Source: Lactobacillaceae bacterium L1_55_11
Lineage (GTDB): Bacteria > Bacillota > Bacilli > Lactobacillales > Lactobacillaceae
NCBI GenBank assembly: GCA_029433155.1
Contig: JAQYTT010000004.1
Coordinates: forward strand, 31,165 to 95,164
Direction: 5' to 3'
DNA: 64,000 nt
Shown: piece after piece, positions 33,735 through 42,466 of the stretch
Layout: the number at the start of each line of letters is the position of its first letter
Position numbering within the stretch: position 1 is the first letter of the stretch
Notes under the pieces: model-generated
The model's input: only the letters and a program-made list of their open reading frames with translations
What the model was told of the DNA's origin: nothing
Databases searched by the model: none
Made by a program: the position numbers and the translations under genes

Positions 33735-34937
33735 TCACGAATCTTTTGACGTTTTACTTGGCCGGCTAATCCAGTACAGTCCCAGGCAGACCACCAACAT
33801 GGCCACCAGGACTGACAAGAAGAGGGTGTTCATCATCCCCGCATCCATCATCACACCAGCGTAAACTGGTCCAACGACCCGGCCGGCGCTAATCATCATT
33901 GAGACAAAGCCCTGGGCCTGACCAGCAACGCTAACCGGCGTAATTTGAGCAACCCAGGCTGGTAGTTGCGGACTGGCTAGCATCTCCCCCACCGTCAGCA
34001 GCTCAAAGACAATCACGATTTGCCAGAACTGCTCGGTAAAGACTAGGAAGAAAAAACTACTGGCAAAGATGACACTGCCCAGCAGGACCGAAATCCGGTA
34101 GGGTCGCCGGTTAGCCCAGTTAGACACAAATTTTTGGAAGACAATAATGGTTACGCCATTAATCATCCACAAATCGGCAAAGTTGCTGGTGGGCATCCCC
34201 AGGTTACGCATGTGTGGCGCCATCACCGATTCCCAGAGCATGTAGGACAGGTACATGATAAATAGGAGGGCCCCAATCCAAACTAGCAAGGGAGTTAGGC
34301 GGAAGCGCTCCTTTTGGGCGGGACGCCCCTTGGCAGCATCAGCTGGTTCCGGTGAACTTTGACTTTGGCCCGCTGGATTAATCCTAAAGACACAGAGGCT
34401 TAAGACCAGCAGGGCCAGGTAAATTAGACCAGCCAGGGCCATTAAATAAGTAAAACCATAGTCAAAGAGATAACCCACCGCTAACGTGCCTAGCACCACG
34501 CCGATATTTAGGACAATGTACATATTATTAAAGACAACCCGGGTTTTGGGGCCGTCAATCTTAGTCCCGTAAGCGTTAATCAGGGTTTGAATCATCCCCA
34601 TCCCAAAAACACTGATCCAGAGCAAAATGGCATAAATCGGCCAGCTGTTCCAAATCACAATCGCTAACAGGGCTAGCCCTGCAATACCAGCGGCTAAGGC
34701 CAGGGCCAGTCGCGGATACCAATGGTCAAAAAGCCACCCACCTAAATAGGCCCCCACAATGCTAATCAGGGAACCAACCATTAAGACTAGGCCGGCCGCC
34801 GTGAAACTTTGGTGGAGGGGACCAGTCATATATAAAGTTGTGATGGGCCAGATCATCGAGTTACCCGTGTTAGACAGTAAAACGCCTAAGAGCAACCAGC
34901 GCTCGTTGAGCTCCCGCGGGGCTGGTTTGGTTTGCAT
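33735..34937 (-). CDS. MFS transporter, multidrug-efflux type
   Basis: The 400-residue protein has 12 predicted helices. The motif-A region reads GGWLFDHWYPRLAL between helices 2 and 3, and a central basic/Pro loop (AGQSQSSPEPADAAKGRPAQ) separates the halves. It belongs to the drug:H+ antiporter-1 type (YttB/MdtH-like), which exports small molecules in exchange for protons. The substrate is unknown. The Met start at 34937 is downstream of GGGAGAAGG. It is the last minus-strand gene of the block that begins at rlmH, apart from interspersed ybaK. Confidence 0.85.
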   Translation of the reverse strand: MQTKPAPRELNERWLLLGVLLSNTGNSMIWPITTLYMTGPLHQSFTAAGLVLMVGSLISIVGAYLGGWLFDHWYPRLALALAAGIAGLALLAIVIWNSWPIYAILLWISVFGMGMIQTLINAYGTKIDGPKTRVVFNNMYIVLNIGVVLGTLAVGYLFDYGFTYLMALAGLIYLALLVLSLCVFRINPAGQSQSSPEPADAAKGRPAQKERFRLTPLLVWIGALLFIMYLSYMLWESVMAPHMRNLGMPTSNFADLWMINGVTIIVFQKFVSNWANRRPYRISVLLGSVIFASSFFFLVFTEQFWQIVIVFELLTVGEMLASPQLPAWVAQITPVSVAGQAQGFVSMMISAGRVVGPVYAGVMMDAGMMNTLFLSVLVAMLVVCLGLYWISRPSKTSKDS

Positions 34938-35021
34938 GTTGCCTTCTCCCTGCTTGATTTCTTATCCAGTATAGCACGACCTAAATCAGCACCGAACTGG
35001 CTTAAAAATTAAGTCGACGCC

Positions 35022-35051
35022 CTTATTTTTACGGCCTATTTACGCTATAAT
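35022..35051 (+). promoter_or_regulatory. zwf promoter
   Basis: TATAAT at 35046-35051 is preceded by TTTTTACGG, a weak -35 region, and followed by a leader of about 35 bases with AAAGGGG before the ATG. Confidence 0.5.
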
Positions 35052-35088
35052 AGAGTGTGAAATTAAGAACTAATTAAAGGGGAAACGC

Positions 35089-36552
35089 ATGGCTTCTGAA
35101 ATTCAAACTTTAATAACTTTTTTCGGTGCAACCGGTGACCTGGCCAAGCGGATGCTCTATCCAGCGGTCTTTAACCTTTATAAAAAGGGTTACCTGCAAA
35201 AGCACTTTGCCGTGGTTGGTACAGCCCGCCAAGACATTACCACTGACGAGTTCCGTGAGATGGTCCGTCACTCAATTGATGCGGATGGTAAGCAGGACTC
35301 AGCCCAGGTCAACGACTTCCTCAAGCACTTCTCTTACTGTGCCAGTGATGTCACCGAGGCCAGTGGCTACCACGACCTCCGGGCCACCATCGATGCGGCT
35401 GAGAAGGAATTTGACATTCCCGGTAACCGAATCTTCTACATGTCAGTGGCACCCCGCTTCTTCGGTACCATTGCCCAGTACCTCAAGTCCGAAGATCTTT
35501 TGGCCAAGCAAGGCTTTAACCGCCTGATGATTGAGAAGCCTTTCGGTACTTCTTATGAAACTGCTGAGGCACTGCAAAACGAGCTGGAAGCAGCCTTCAA
35601 TGATGACCAGCTTTACCGAATTGACCACTTCCTTGGTAAAGAGATGGTCTTAAACATCGCGCCCATCCGCTTTGGTAACCCAGTCCTAGCGGCTGCTTGG
35701 AACAAGGACTTCATCAAGAATGTCCAGGTTACCCTGGCTGAGACCTTGGGCGTTGAAGAACGGGCCGGCTACTACGACACGGCCGGTGCCCTGCTAGACA
35801 TGATTCAAAACCACGCCATGCAAATCGTTGGCTGGTTGGCCATGGAAACTCCTAAGTCCTTCAAGGACCAAGACATCCGGGATGCTAAGAACGCGGCCTT
35901 TAGCTCACTAAAGATTTATGATGAAGCTGAAGTGAACCGCTACTTCGTCCGCGGCCAGTACGGTGCCGGTCAGTCCCCTGACCAAAAGGCCTATACTCAG
36001 GAACCCGACGTTCCGGCCGATTCCAAGAACAACACCTACATCGCCGGTGAGTTGCAGTTCAACATGCCACGTTGGGAAGGCGTACCATTCTACGTCCGTT
36101 CTGGTAAGCGGATGGCCAAGAAGACGACCCGGGTTGATGTGGTCTTCAAGGCTGGTACCCTACCACTAGGCGCTGCCCAAGAGCCCCAGGAAACGGTCCT
36201 GACCATCGTGGTTTCACCTGATGAAAAGATTCAGATGACCCTGAATGCCAAGGACGTCTCCGACACTTACAGCACCCATCTGATTGACTTGGACTGGGAG
36301 CCAACTGCCGCTGAGAAGGCCGCTACTCCTGCTCCTTACGAGCGGATGATTCACGACGCCATGGACGGCAACGGTTCGAACTTTGCCGACTGGCACGGCG
36401 TGGCCACGGCTTGGAAGTTTACCGATGCTATTTCCAAGGTTTATGCCGAAAACAAGGCACCTTTGGAAACCTACCCTTCAGGTTCTATGGGTCCTAAGGC
36501 CGCTGACGAGCTGCTCGCCCGTAACGGTGACCACTGGGTTTTCCAAGGCTAA
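35089..36552 (+). CDS. zwf: Glucose-6-phosphate 1-dehydrogenase
   Basis: The 487-residue protein has the nucleotide-binding start (FFGATGDLAKRMLYPAVFNL), the active-site motif RIDHFLGKE with the catalytic His nearby, EKPFGTSYETA and the C-terminal domain. It oxidises glucose 6-phosphate with NAD or NADP, the first step of the 6-phosphogluconate/phosphoketolase route. In Leuconostoc the enzyme uses both cofactors; the same GATGDLA-type loop is seen here, but cofactor choice cannot be settled by eye. It is monocistronic with a strong terminator. Confidence 0.98.
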   Translation: MASEIQTLITFFGATGDLAKRMLYPAVFNLYKKGYLQKHFAVVGTARQDITTDEFREMVRHSIDADGKQDSAQVNDFLKHFSYCASDVTEASGYHDLRATIDAAEKEFDIPGNRIFYMSVAPRFFGTIAQYLKSEDLLAKQGFNRLMIEKPFGTSYETAEALQNELEAAFNDDQLYRIDHFLGKEMVLNIAPIRFGNPVLAAAWNKDFIKNVQVTLAETLGVEERAGYYDTAGALLDMIQNHAMQIVGWLAMETPKSFKDQDIRDAKNAAFSSLKIYDEAEVNRYFVRGQYGAGQSPDQKAYTQEPDVPADSKNNTYIAGELQFNMPRWEGVPFYVRSGKRMAKKTTRVDVVFKAGTLPLGAAQEPQETVLTIVVSPDEKIQMTLNAKDVSDTYSTHLIDLDWEPTAAEKAATPAPYERMIHDAMDGNGSNFADWHGVATAWKFTDAISKVYAENKAPLETYPSGSMGPKAADELLARNGDHWVFQG

Positions 36553-36563
36553 TTAAAAACAGC

Positions 36564-36597
36564 AAAAAAGCTAGCTGATATATCAGCTAGCTTTTTT
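36564..36597. terminator. Bidirectional terminator between zwf and the YagU gene
   Basis: The perfect stem AAAGCTAGCTGATA and complement is flanked by A and T runs. Confidence 0.92.
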
Positions 36598-36610
36598 ATT
36601 TCCCTACAAT

Positions 36611-37108
36611 TTAGAAATAGACACCACTGACTGGCAGGGCCAGGGCAACAATGTAAATCGTCCAGGCCCAGACAATGTGGCCGAAGAATTCAGACAAGTT
36701 TTCGTATAATGGCTGCTTCCAGGCTGGTGGAATCGTGCCTAGGGCTGGCAGGATAATCCAGTGGAAGGCAATCCAGATTACGATTCCATACAGGGAACCC
36801 TGGTCATAGGTTACCCAGCCCCAGAAATTAGCCAGGAAAACAAAGAGAATGGCAAAGACCACCGAGAAACCAAAGTGCATGATCAGGGCCACGTAAGGGA
36901 CCTCCTGGTTCTCAGCCTCGGTCACCGTAGCGTGGGTTACACTGGCAGGCACACCCATTTGCTGTAGGAGCCGTTGCGGTGGGTTGACCGCATTGCGGGC
37001 CTTATTACGGGGTGGGAACATGGCCTCCCAGCCAATCTTAACCATACCTGAAATCATACCGGCCAAAAAGCCTACCCAAAGAGAGTTAAGTAATACATTC
37101 CCAAACAT
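36611..37108 (-). CDS. YagU family membrane protein
   Basis: The 165-residue protein has four membrane helices. It shows the DUF1440/YagU pattern (GFLAGMISGMVKIGWEAMFPPR, a cytosolic NPPQRLL segment, FHWIILPALGTIPP). E. coli YagU is an inner-membrane protein linked to acid resistance; the molecular role is unknown. It is convergent with zwf and divergent from the PEBP-like gene. Confidence 0.8.
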   Translation of the reverse strand: MFGNVLLNSLWVGFLAGMISGMVKIGWEAMFPPRNKARNAVNPPQRLLQQMGVPASVTHATVTEAENQEVPYVALIMHFGFSVVFAILFVFLANFWGWVTYDQGSLYGIVIWIAFHWIILPALGTIPPAWKQPLYENLSEFFGHIVWAWTIYIVALALPVSGVYF

Positions 37109-37219
37109 TTACCAAGGTCCTTTCCACGAAATAATTCCTCTTTAATATACCACACCCACCAGTAAAGAGCCCCCTGTGCTATAATGACCGCAATACAATC
37201 CTGTAAAGGAGGACTGCCC

Positions 37220-37744
37220 ATGCAAGTCACAACCCACTTAAACGAAGGTTTCCTACCTGACCGTTATACTAAACACGCCCAACCAGAGGAAATGCCGGAC
37301 GGCTATCCCAACATCTCCTTCCCCTTTACCGTTAGTGACTTGCCGGCGGGCACCCACTATCTGGCCTGGACCCTGGTTGACTTTGATTCCGTACCAGTGG
37401 CCGGCTTTGTTTGGATCCACTGGTTAGCGGCCAACTATCCAGTGCACGACACGACCGTCACCATTCCGGAAAACCTGGCCCAAACCGGCCGCAACCAAAA
37501 CTTCATCCCTGGTAGCAACAGCCTGTACTCCCACTTTGTGAGCGAGGACCGCACCGAGTACATTCAAGGCTATGAAGGTCCCATGCCCCCTAACCAGGAC
37601 CACGATTATACCCTGACCGTTTATGCTCTGCGGCAATCAGTTGACCTGCCGGCTGGTTTCTTCCTTAACCAATTACGCCATGCCCTGCAAACCCCAGGCC
37701 TAGTTCTCGGCCAAGCTAGTATTGAATTACCAGTCCGTAAATAA
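37220..37744 (+). CDS. YbhB/YbcL-type PEBP-family protein
   Basis: The 174-residue protein starts at the ATG at 37220 behind AAAGGAGG. It carries the phosphatidylethanolamine-binding-protein fold motifs: SFPFTVSDLPAGTHYLAWTL, then DFDSV...GFVWIHWLAAN, and GPMPPNQDHDYTLTVYAL (the CR2-like PPxxxHxY block with Asp in place of the usual Gly-Thr spacing). Bacterial members are cytosolic and their ligands are mostly unknown. It ends at a terminator shared with the Ser-rich gene on the other strand. Confidence 0.88.
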   Translation: MQVTTHLNEGFLPDRYTKHAQPEEMPDGYPNISFPFTVSDLPAGTHYLAWTLVDFDSVPVAGFVWIHWLAANYPVHDTTVTIPENLAQTGRNQNFIPGSNSLYSHFVSEDRTEYIQGYEGPMPPNQDHDYTLTVYALRQSVDLPAGFFLNQLRHALQTPGLVLGQASIELPVRK

Positions 37745-37771
37745 AAAAACCGCCCTAGGGCAGTTTTTTTA
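37743..37771. terminator. Bidirectional terminator
   Basis: AAACCGCCC-TA-GGGCAGTTT with A and T runs lies between the PEBP gene and the Ser-rich gene. Confidence 0.8.
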
Positions 37772-38881
37772 TTTATATTGATGTTTCTTGAAGAAGGCCG
37801 CGGCTGACATGGTGAAGTTTGCAAAACCTTCACTCAGGGCTGACTCAACCTGGTGGTGTGGTGGCTGGTAAGTAGACTGAACTTCAGCTGCTGAATTCCT
37901 AGCGCTATCACTTTCCGCGGGTCGGTGATCCGCTTCAACCTGGTCATCATCCCAGTAGCTTTCCGGTTGGGCAGCCGTGGCTGCCGTACCGGTCCGATTT
38001 TGATCGTGAATGTCACGGGGACCGTCACCATCGTAGTAGTCCTGGTCAGAAGTCGACTGACTCGAGCTATCGCTGGTGCTGGTACTCAAACTGGCCTGAC
38101 TGGCACTATCAGAGGCCTGCAAACTAGCCCGGGACCCATCCTGGGAAGAACGGGTACTGAGGGAGTCGAACTGACTGTCAATCAGGTTACTCAAACTATT
38201 AGTGGAATCGGCGCTAGACTGAGACGTACTAGTAATTAGGCTGGTTGACTGGCTTTGACTACTTTGCTCAGACAGCTGCGAATTTTGCTGGGACAGGCTG
38301 GTCAATGAGGCCTGGGCCGACTCCCCAAAGCTACCCACCTGGGACTGGGTCACAGATTGACTGGTGCTTTGACTCTGGCTGGTAACGACCGCAGTCGACT
38401 GGCTGTCAATCTCGGATTGACTGGTGCTTTGCCGGTCGTACTCAGCCGTTGAACGGCTGGCAACTTCATCAGCCAAAGAATGCACTTGGCTGCTAGCCTG
38501 AGACTGGCTCTGAGCACTACTGGTACTGGTACTCAAGGCAACGGTCGAACTTTGCTCAGAGTGAGCCCGGTAGTTCGCTGAAACCGAATCAACCTGGCTG
38601 TTACCCGCTGAAAGACTGTCCTCAGTGCTTTGACCAGTTGAAAAACGGGTCGATTCAAAGGCCTCGGAGTAGCTGTTTTGCTGACTTTGCTGTAGGGCTA
38701 CTAGGGCTGAATCCGACACACTGGTACTACCAGTCTCGGAATGGGCAATCTGGGTGCTGATACTGTCAGCGATTGAACTAGACGTGGAAGTTGACTGACT
38801 TGTTTGCTGAAATTCTGTTGAATCCATAGTACTTTGATATTGATTTGCTGCCCGCTTAGCATCCCTGGCAGCGACTACCAA
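37769..38881 (-). CDS. Ser/Gln/Thr-rich low-complexity protein
   Basis: The 370-residue protein starts at a TTG seven bases after GGGGGAG; no ATG fits the frame near it. From residue 16 to about 275 it is made almost only of Ser, Gln, Thr, Ala and Asp in irregular SQS/STS repeats. The last 90 residues are charged (QDYYDGDGPRDIHDQNR) and end in an amphipathic FANFTMSAAAFFKKHQYK tail. Such stretches are usual in glycosylated surface adhesins, but I see no signal peptide, no KxYKxGKxW motif, no LPXTG and no membrane helix. It may be a truncated surface protein or be exported by another route. Confidence 0.6.
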   Translation of the reverse strand: MVVAARDAKRAANQYQSTMDSTEFQQTSQSTSTSSSIADSISTQIAHSETGSTSVSDSALVALQQSQQNSYSEAFESTRFSTGQSTEDSLSAGNSQVDSVSANYRAHSEQSSTVALSTSTSSAQSQSQASSQVHSLADEVASRSTAEYDRQSTSQSEIDSQSTAVVTSQSQSTSQSVTQSQVGSFGESAQASLTSLSQQNSQLSEQSSQSQSTSLITSTSQSSADSTNSLSNLIDSQFDSLSTRSSQDGSRASLQASDSASQASLSTSTSDSSSQSTSDQDYYDGDGPRDIHDQNRTGTAATAAQPESYWDDDQVEADHRPAESDSARNSAAEVQSTYQPPHHQVESALSEGFANFTMSAAAFFKKHQYK

Positions 38882-39118
38882 CCAACATCTCCCCCTTATC
38901 TAGTAAGATTTTTTTAAATGTTTAACATTTTCTAAAGATATATTAATTTTATCATAATTCATCCAGCTGCAGGAAAATTTGACCGGCAAATTTCAACAAT
39001 TAAACTGCCTAAAATTTTAAAAAAGACAAAAAATCCTTGACTTAAGGGGCTTAGCTAGCGCAATTTCGGTCAAATATCGGTATAATAGGCCCTATACGAC
39101 ATTCTGGAGGATCTCACT
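38882..39118. other. AT-rich divergent spacer
   Basis: It holds TTGACTTAAGG near 39037 and TATAAT at about 39081 (promoters for the coiled-coil gene on plus) and AT-rich DNA upstream of the Ser-rich gene. No further structure stands out. Confidence 0.5.
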
Positions 39119-39625
39119 GTGAAAATTAAACGGGAGAACATGAAAGATTACTACAGCTTTGCCTCAGTCACTGAGCTAAGCTTATTCCTAGGGGTCGAGC
39201 GGACTACCCTCTACCACCGGGCCAAGGTCAAGGGCATTGATTTAAACGGCACCTACACCGAGGAAGATCTGACTGCCCTCAAACCCGAAAAAGACAGTGC
39301 CCTGGGACAGCTCAACACTGAATCCGAGGCTGAGATTGAGATTCTAAAGATGAAGCTCAAGATGCTAGAGAGCGAAATCGGCTTCAAGGATCAGCAGCTC
39401 GATGACCGCAAGCAGCACATCGAGACCCTGAAGGGTTCTCTGGCCCAGGCCGAAGAGAATCTTTCTAAGACCCAAACTTCAGTTGACCAGCAGCAGCACT
39501 TACAGCTGGCCACCCTGCAGCAGCTCGACAAGGTTACCAGCCGGGTTCAACGGATTGAAATGGCCGATGAACAAAAAAAACACTGGTGGCAGCGCAGTAA
39601 GAAAAACAAAGAAGAATCCAATTAA
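39119..39625 (+). CDS. HTH plus coiled-coil protein, DUF536-like
   Basis: The 168-residue protein starts at GTG eight bases after CTGGAGG. Its N-terminal 50 residues resemble a small helix-turn-helix (FASVTELSLFLGVERTTLYH). Residues 65-140 form a long coiled coil rich in Glu, Lys, Leu and Gln (LKMKLKMLESEIGFKDQQLD), followed by KKHWWQRSKKNKEE. This plan is seen in DUF536 proteins, often found beside plasmid replication genes in lactic acid bacteria; here it lies in the chromosome. Its role is unknown; DNA-binding or segregation is possible. Confidence 0.65.
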   Translation: MKIKRENMKDYYSFASVTELSLFLGVERTTLYHRAKVKGIDLNGTYTEEDLTALKPEKDSALGQLNTESEAEIEILKMKLKMLESEIGFKDQQLDDRKQHIETLKGSLAQAEENLSKTQTSVDQQQHLQLATLQQLDKVTSRVQRIEMADEQKKHWWQRSKKNKEESN

Positions 39626-39653
39626 AAAAGCAGCGCATCAGCGCTGCTTTTTT
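39624..39653. terminator. Bidirectional terminator
   Basis: AAAAAAGCAGCGC-ATCA-GCGCTGCTTTTTT is a perfect stem between the coiled-coil gene and lepB. Confidence 0.9.
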
Positions 39654-40266
39654 AACTAAAGAAATCCCGGCTTTCAAAATTCACGTTATCACGAACCTGC
39701 TGACTGTACCAGAAGGGCACAATAATCTGACCTAGAATATGGCTGCGGTCCACAAAGCCAAAGTAACGACTATCATTGGAAATGGAACGGTGATCACCTA
39801 GGACAAAGTAGGCGTTGGCGGGTACCACCGTCTGATTCCGTTCGGTCGCCGGCCATCCCTGGTTGGCTGACAAGGTCGCTAGCGACCAACTGTTACCAAA
39901 GCTAGCCGCCGTCCCCGCGCCCTGCTCAGCCGGACTAATGTAATCCTGATTTACCAGGCGGCCATCCACAAAGAGCTGGCCGTCCTGGTAGGCCACCGTG
40001 TCGCCCGGGACACCGATAATGCGCTTCACATAGTCGTCTTCGCCTGGTTGGAGGTGGGCATCCTCACCACGGGCATCAAAAATAATGACATCCCCCCGTT
40101 TTAGTTGAGTAATCCGACTGACGCCAACCCACTGCTGGTTAAGCAGGTTAGGTTGCATGGAGTCCCCGTAGATATGGGCCGTGGTAAAAACATAGTGAAC
40201 AAAAAAGAAGATTACCGTCAGCCAAAAGGCGATTGGAATCATATAGCCTGTTAAAAATTTCTTCAT
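39652..40266 (-). CDS. lepB: Signal peptidase I
   Basis: The 204-residue protein starts at the ATG at 40266 (MKKFLTGY), after GAGGGGATC. It has one N-terminal membrane helix (residues 8-30), catalytic Ser36 in IYGDSMQPN, catalytic Lys81 in DYVKRIIGVPGD and the conserved GDHRSISNDSRYFG box. It cleaves signal peptides of exported proteins, of which several are encoded here. It is the single-helix Gram-positive type. Confidence 0.95.
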   Translation of the reverse strand: MKKFLTGYMIPIAFWLTVIFFFVHYVFTTAHIYGDSMQPNLLNQQWVGVSRITQLKRGDVIIFDARGEDAHLQPGEDDYVKRIIGVPGDTVAYQDGQLFVDGRLVNQDYISPAEQGAGTAASFGNSWSLATLSANQGWPATERNQTVVPANAYFVLGDHRSISNDSRYFGFVDRSHILGQIIVPFWYSQQVRDNVNFESRDFFS

Positions 40267-40314
40267 CAGCGATCCCCTCGGCTGGTCAACTAACACGGTT
40301 TTTAAAGGCCAATC

Positions 40315-40611
40315 CTAGGGCCGGTTGGTATCAATCATCACCTGGTAGACGGTCTTGTGATCGAGGCCCGCCGTGCGAAAATGCAGCTGGCTATGGTCGT
40401 CTGCTAAGTCCTGCAAGTTTTTGGCTGTGTATAAGACCGGCAAAACATCGGTCGGATATGGACCCGGATAGGCCTGGTCCCAGGAAATGACCAGGTTATC
40501 TTCATAGGTAAAGGCCGGCACCCGGTAATCCCATTCAGGGGCCTGATCTTGGTCAGCCCGGACGTTAACCCAATAGTCCCGCCGTTTCAACTGAACTGCC
40601 TTAATATCCAT
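40315..40611 (-). CDS. Small soluble protein, unknown
   Basis: The 98-residue protein has many Trp and Tyr residues (RRDYWVNVRAD, EWDYRVPAF, LVISWDQAYPG) and no export signal. It lies between ribokinase and signal peptidase on the same strand, nine bases after rbsK, so it is probably translated from the rbsK message. The family is not recognised. Confidence 0.6.
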   Translation of the reverse strand: MDIKAVQLKRRDYWVNVRADQDQAPEWDYRVPAFTYEDNLVISWDQAYPGPYPTDVLPVLYTAKNLQDLADDHSQLHFRTAGLDHKTVYQVMIDTNRP

Positions 40612-40620
40612 CCTACCTCC

Positions 40621-41559
40621 TTATGCCTGCTGGTCGGCCAAAAAGGCCTGCACCTCTTTTTGCGTCGGAATACTTGGCTGGGCACCAGGCCGGGTTACGC
40701 TAATCGCCGAGGCCGCCATTCCGTAGCGGATGGCAGGCTCCAAGTTTTTAAAATCGCCGTCCCAGTAACTGGCCATGCCACCAATAAAGGTGTCACCAGC
40801 CGCCGTGGTATCAACGGCCGCCACCTTAAAGGCGGGCAGTTCAACCGGTTGACCACCGGCCTGCATGTAAAAGGCGCCCTGGGAACCCAGAGTAATCACT
40901 ACCGCCTTAACGCCCTTGCTAAAGAAGTAGTCCGCACTCTGGGTTAAGCTATCCAAATCGCTAACTTCAATCCCAGTCAGCAGGTGACTCTCAGGCCGGT
41001 TGGGAACCAAGATGTCGGTCAGGGCCAAAAGCTCATCGGGTAGCTGGTCATCGTGGGGTGCTGGAGCGGGATTTAAGATAGTAGTAACGCCAGCCTGGTG
41101 GGCAATTTCAAAGGCAGCCAGGACCGCAGTAAGTGGGATTTCCAACTGGGCCATAACGACATCAGCAGTCTTAATGGCATCGGCGTGCTGGACCACGTCC
41201 GTGGACCCCAGCTCCTGATTCGCCCCACCGTAAATATAAATCATGTTTTCACCGGTCTCCGCGGACACCTGAATGTAGGCCTGACCGGTCTCAGCGGTGT
41301 TAGAGGAAATCACGTGATCAGTTTGCAGGTTGGAAACCGACATGTTTCGACCGAGGTCAAAGCCAGCCCCGACCTTGGTCACCATGATGGTCCGAACACC
41401 ACTACGGGCCGAGGCAACGGCCTGGTTTAAGCCCTTACCACCCATAACGCTGACCATCGGCTCACCAATCGGCAGGGTTTCCCCAGGACGGGCAAAGCGC
41501 GGCACCCGGGTCACCCGGTCAATGTTAGTGGAACCCACAACAACTATTTTTTCTACCAT
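40621..41559 (-). CDS. rbsK: Ribokinase
   Basis: The 312-residue PfkB-family kinase starts at the ATG at 41559 after GAGGATAG. Motifs are VVGSTNIDRVTRVPRFARPG, GGKGLNQAVASARSG (substrate and PfkB signature 1) and DTTAAGDTFIGG (catalytic Asp and anion hole, signature 2). It phosphorylates ribose to ribose 5-phosphate in the cytosol. It is divergent from rpiA, which acts on its product, a sensible shared-regulation pair; no ribose transporter is nearby. Confidence 0.93.
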   Translation of the reverse strand: MVEKIVVVGSTNIDRVTRVPRFARPGETLPIGEPMVSVMGGKGLNQAVASARSGVRTIMVTKVGAGFDLGRNMSVSNLQTDHVISSNTAETGQAYIQVSAETGENMIYIYGGANQELGSTDVVQHADAIKTADVVMAQLEIPLTAVLAAFEIAHQAGVTTILNPAPAPHDDQLPDELLALTDILVPNRPESHLLTGIEVSDLDSLTQSADYFFSKGVKAVVITLGSQGAFYMQAGGQPVELPAFKVAAVDTTAAGDTFIGGMASYWDGDFKNLEPAIRYGMAASAISVTRPGAQPSIPTQKEVQAFLADQQA

Positions 41560-41669
41560 TTCTACTATCCTCAATTCCCGCCGGCCAGGAGAAGTCCCAT
41601 TCCGGAAACGGTTATATTTGCTATAATATTAAGCGAAAGATTATATTCACCATACCAAAGGAGCGCCTT

Positions 41670-42344
41670 GTGGATAACGATAAATTTAAAGCAGCCCGGA
41701 TGGCCTTAGAGCGCATCCCCGACCACGCCATTGTTGGCTTAGGGTCTGGGTCAACTGCCTCGGTTTTCATCGAACTCCTGGCTAAAAAAGTCCATAAGAC
41801 CGGCATGGAAATCACCTGTGTGGCAACTTCCCATCAAACCCAAAACCTGGGCCTGACCCTGGGCCTGCGCGTGGTGGACATCGACGATGTCGACCAGGTC
41901 GACATTACCGTGGATGGTGCCGACGAGGTTGACGGCAACCTCAACGGTATCAAGGGCGGCGGCGCGGCCCTGCTCTTTGAAAAGGTGGTGGCGACCAACT
42001 CCAAGCACAACATCTGGGTGGTTGACAGCAGCAAGCAGCACCGCAAGTTGGGAGCCGTTAAGCTGCCGGTCGAAGTCATCCGCTTTGGTTCCCAGCACGT
42101 TTATAACTACCTGGACCGCCACGGCTTAAAGCCAAGCTACCGGATGGCTAACTTTTCTCAGCGCCTGCTGACGGATTCCAATAACTTTATCATTGATATC
42201 GATATCAGCAAGGTTGAAGATTTGGGCGAGCTCACCCGCCGCCTAAAGGGCCTAACCGGGGTCGTGGAACACGGCCTATTTATGAATATCTGTGACGAAC
42301 TCCTAGTTGGTAACACCGAAGAGGCTTTCCAGCGCCCTGGTTAG
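41670..42344 (+). CDS. rpiA: Ribose-5-phosphate isomerase A
   Basis: The 224-residue protein starts at a GTG nine bases after AAAGGAG. It shows VGLGSGSTASVFIELL (phosphate loop), DITVDGADEVD with the catalytic residues, and IKGGGAALLFEKVVA. It interconverts ribose 5-phosphate and ribulose 5-phosphate, linking ribose entry to the phosphoketolase pathway. TGC-TATAAT lies about 40 bases upstream. A terminator follows. Confidence 0.97.
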   Translation: MDNDKFKAARMALERIPDHAIVGLGSGSTASVFIELLAKKVHKTGMEITCVATSHQTQNLGLTLGLRVVDIDDVDQVDITVDGADEVDGNLNGIKGGGAALLFEKVVATNSKHNIWVVDSSKQHRKLGAVKLPVEVIRFGSQHVYNYLDRHGLKPSYRMANFSQRLLTDSNNFIIDIDISKVEDLGELTRRLKGLTGVVEHGLFMNICDELLVGNTEEAFQRPG

Positions 42345-42366
42345 TGCACAAACACCGACTTACCAA

Positions 42367-42398
42367 ACCATCCTATTATATTATAGTAGGATGGTTTT
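42367..42398 (+). terminator. Terminator of rpiA
   Basis: AACCATCCTA and complement, with an AT-rich loop, is followed by TTTTTTT. Confidence 0.88.
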
Positions 42399-42420
42399 TT
42401 TAAAGAAAATCTACTAATCT

Positions 42421-42448
42421 AAGAGACAAGCAATCCGTTCCGTCTCTT
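42421..42448 (+). promoter_or_regulatory. Hairpin in the thrE upstream region
   Basis: AAGAGAC (42421-42427) and GTCTCTT (42442-42448) pair around a 14-base loop, 18 bases before the thrE ATG. It could be an operator or a translation-blocking hairpin. Confidence 0.3.
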
Positions 42449-42466
42449 TAGAAAGAAGGCCGGCCC

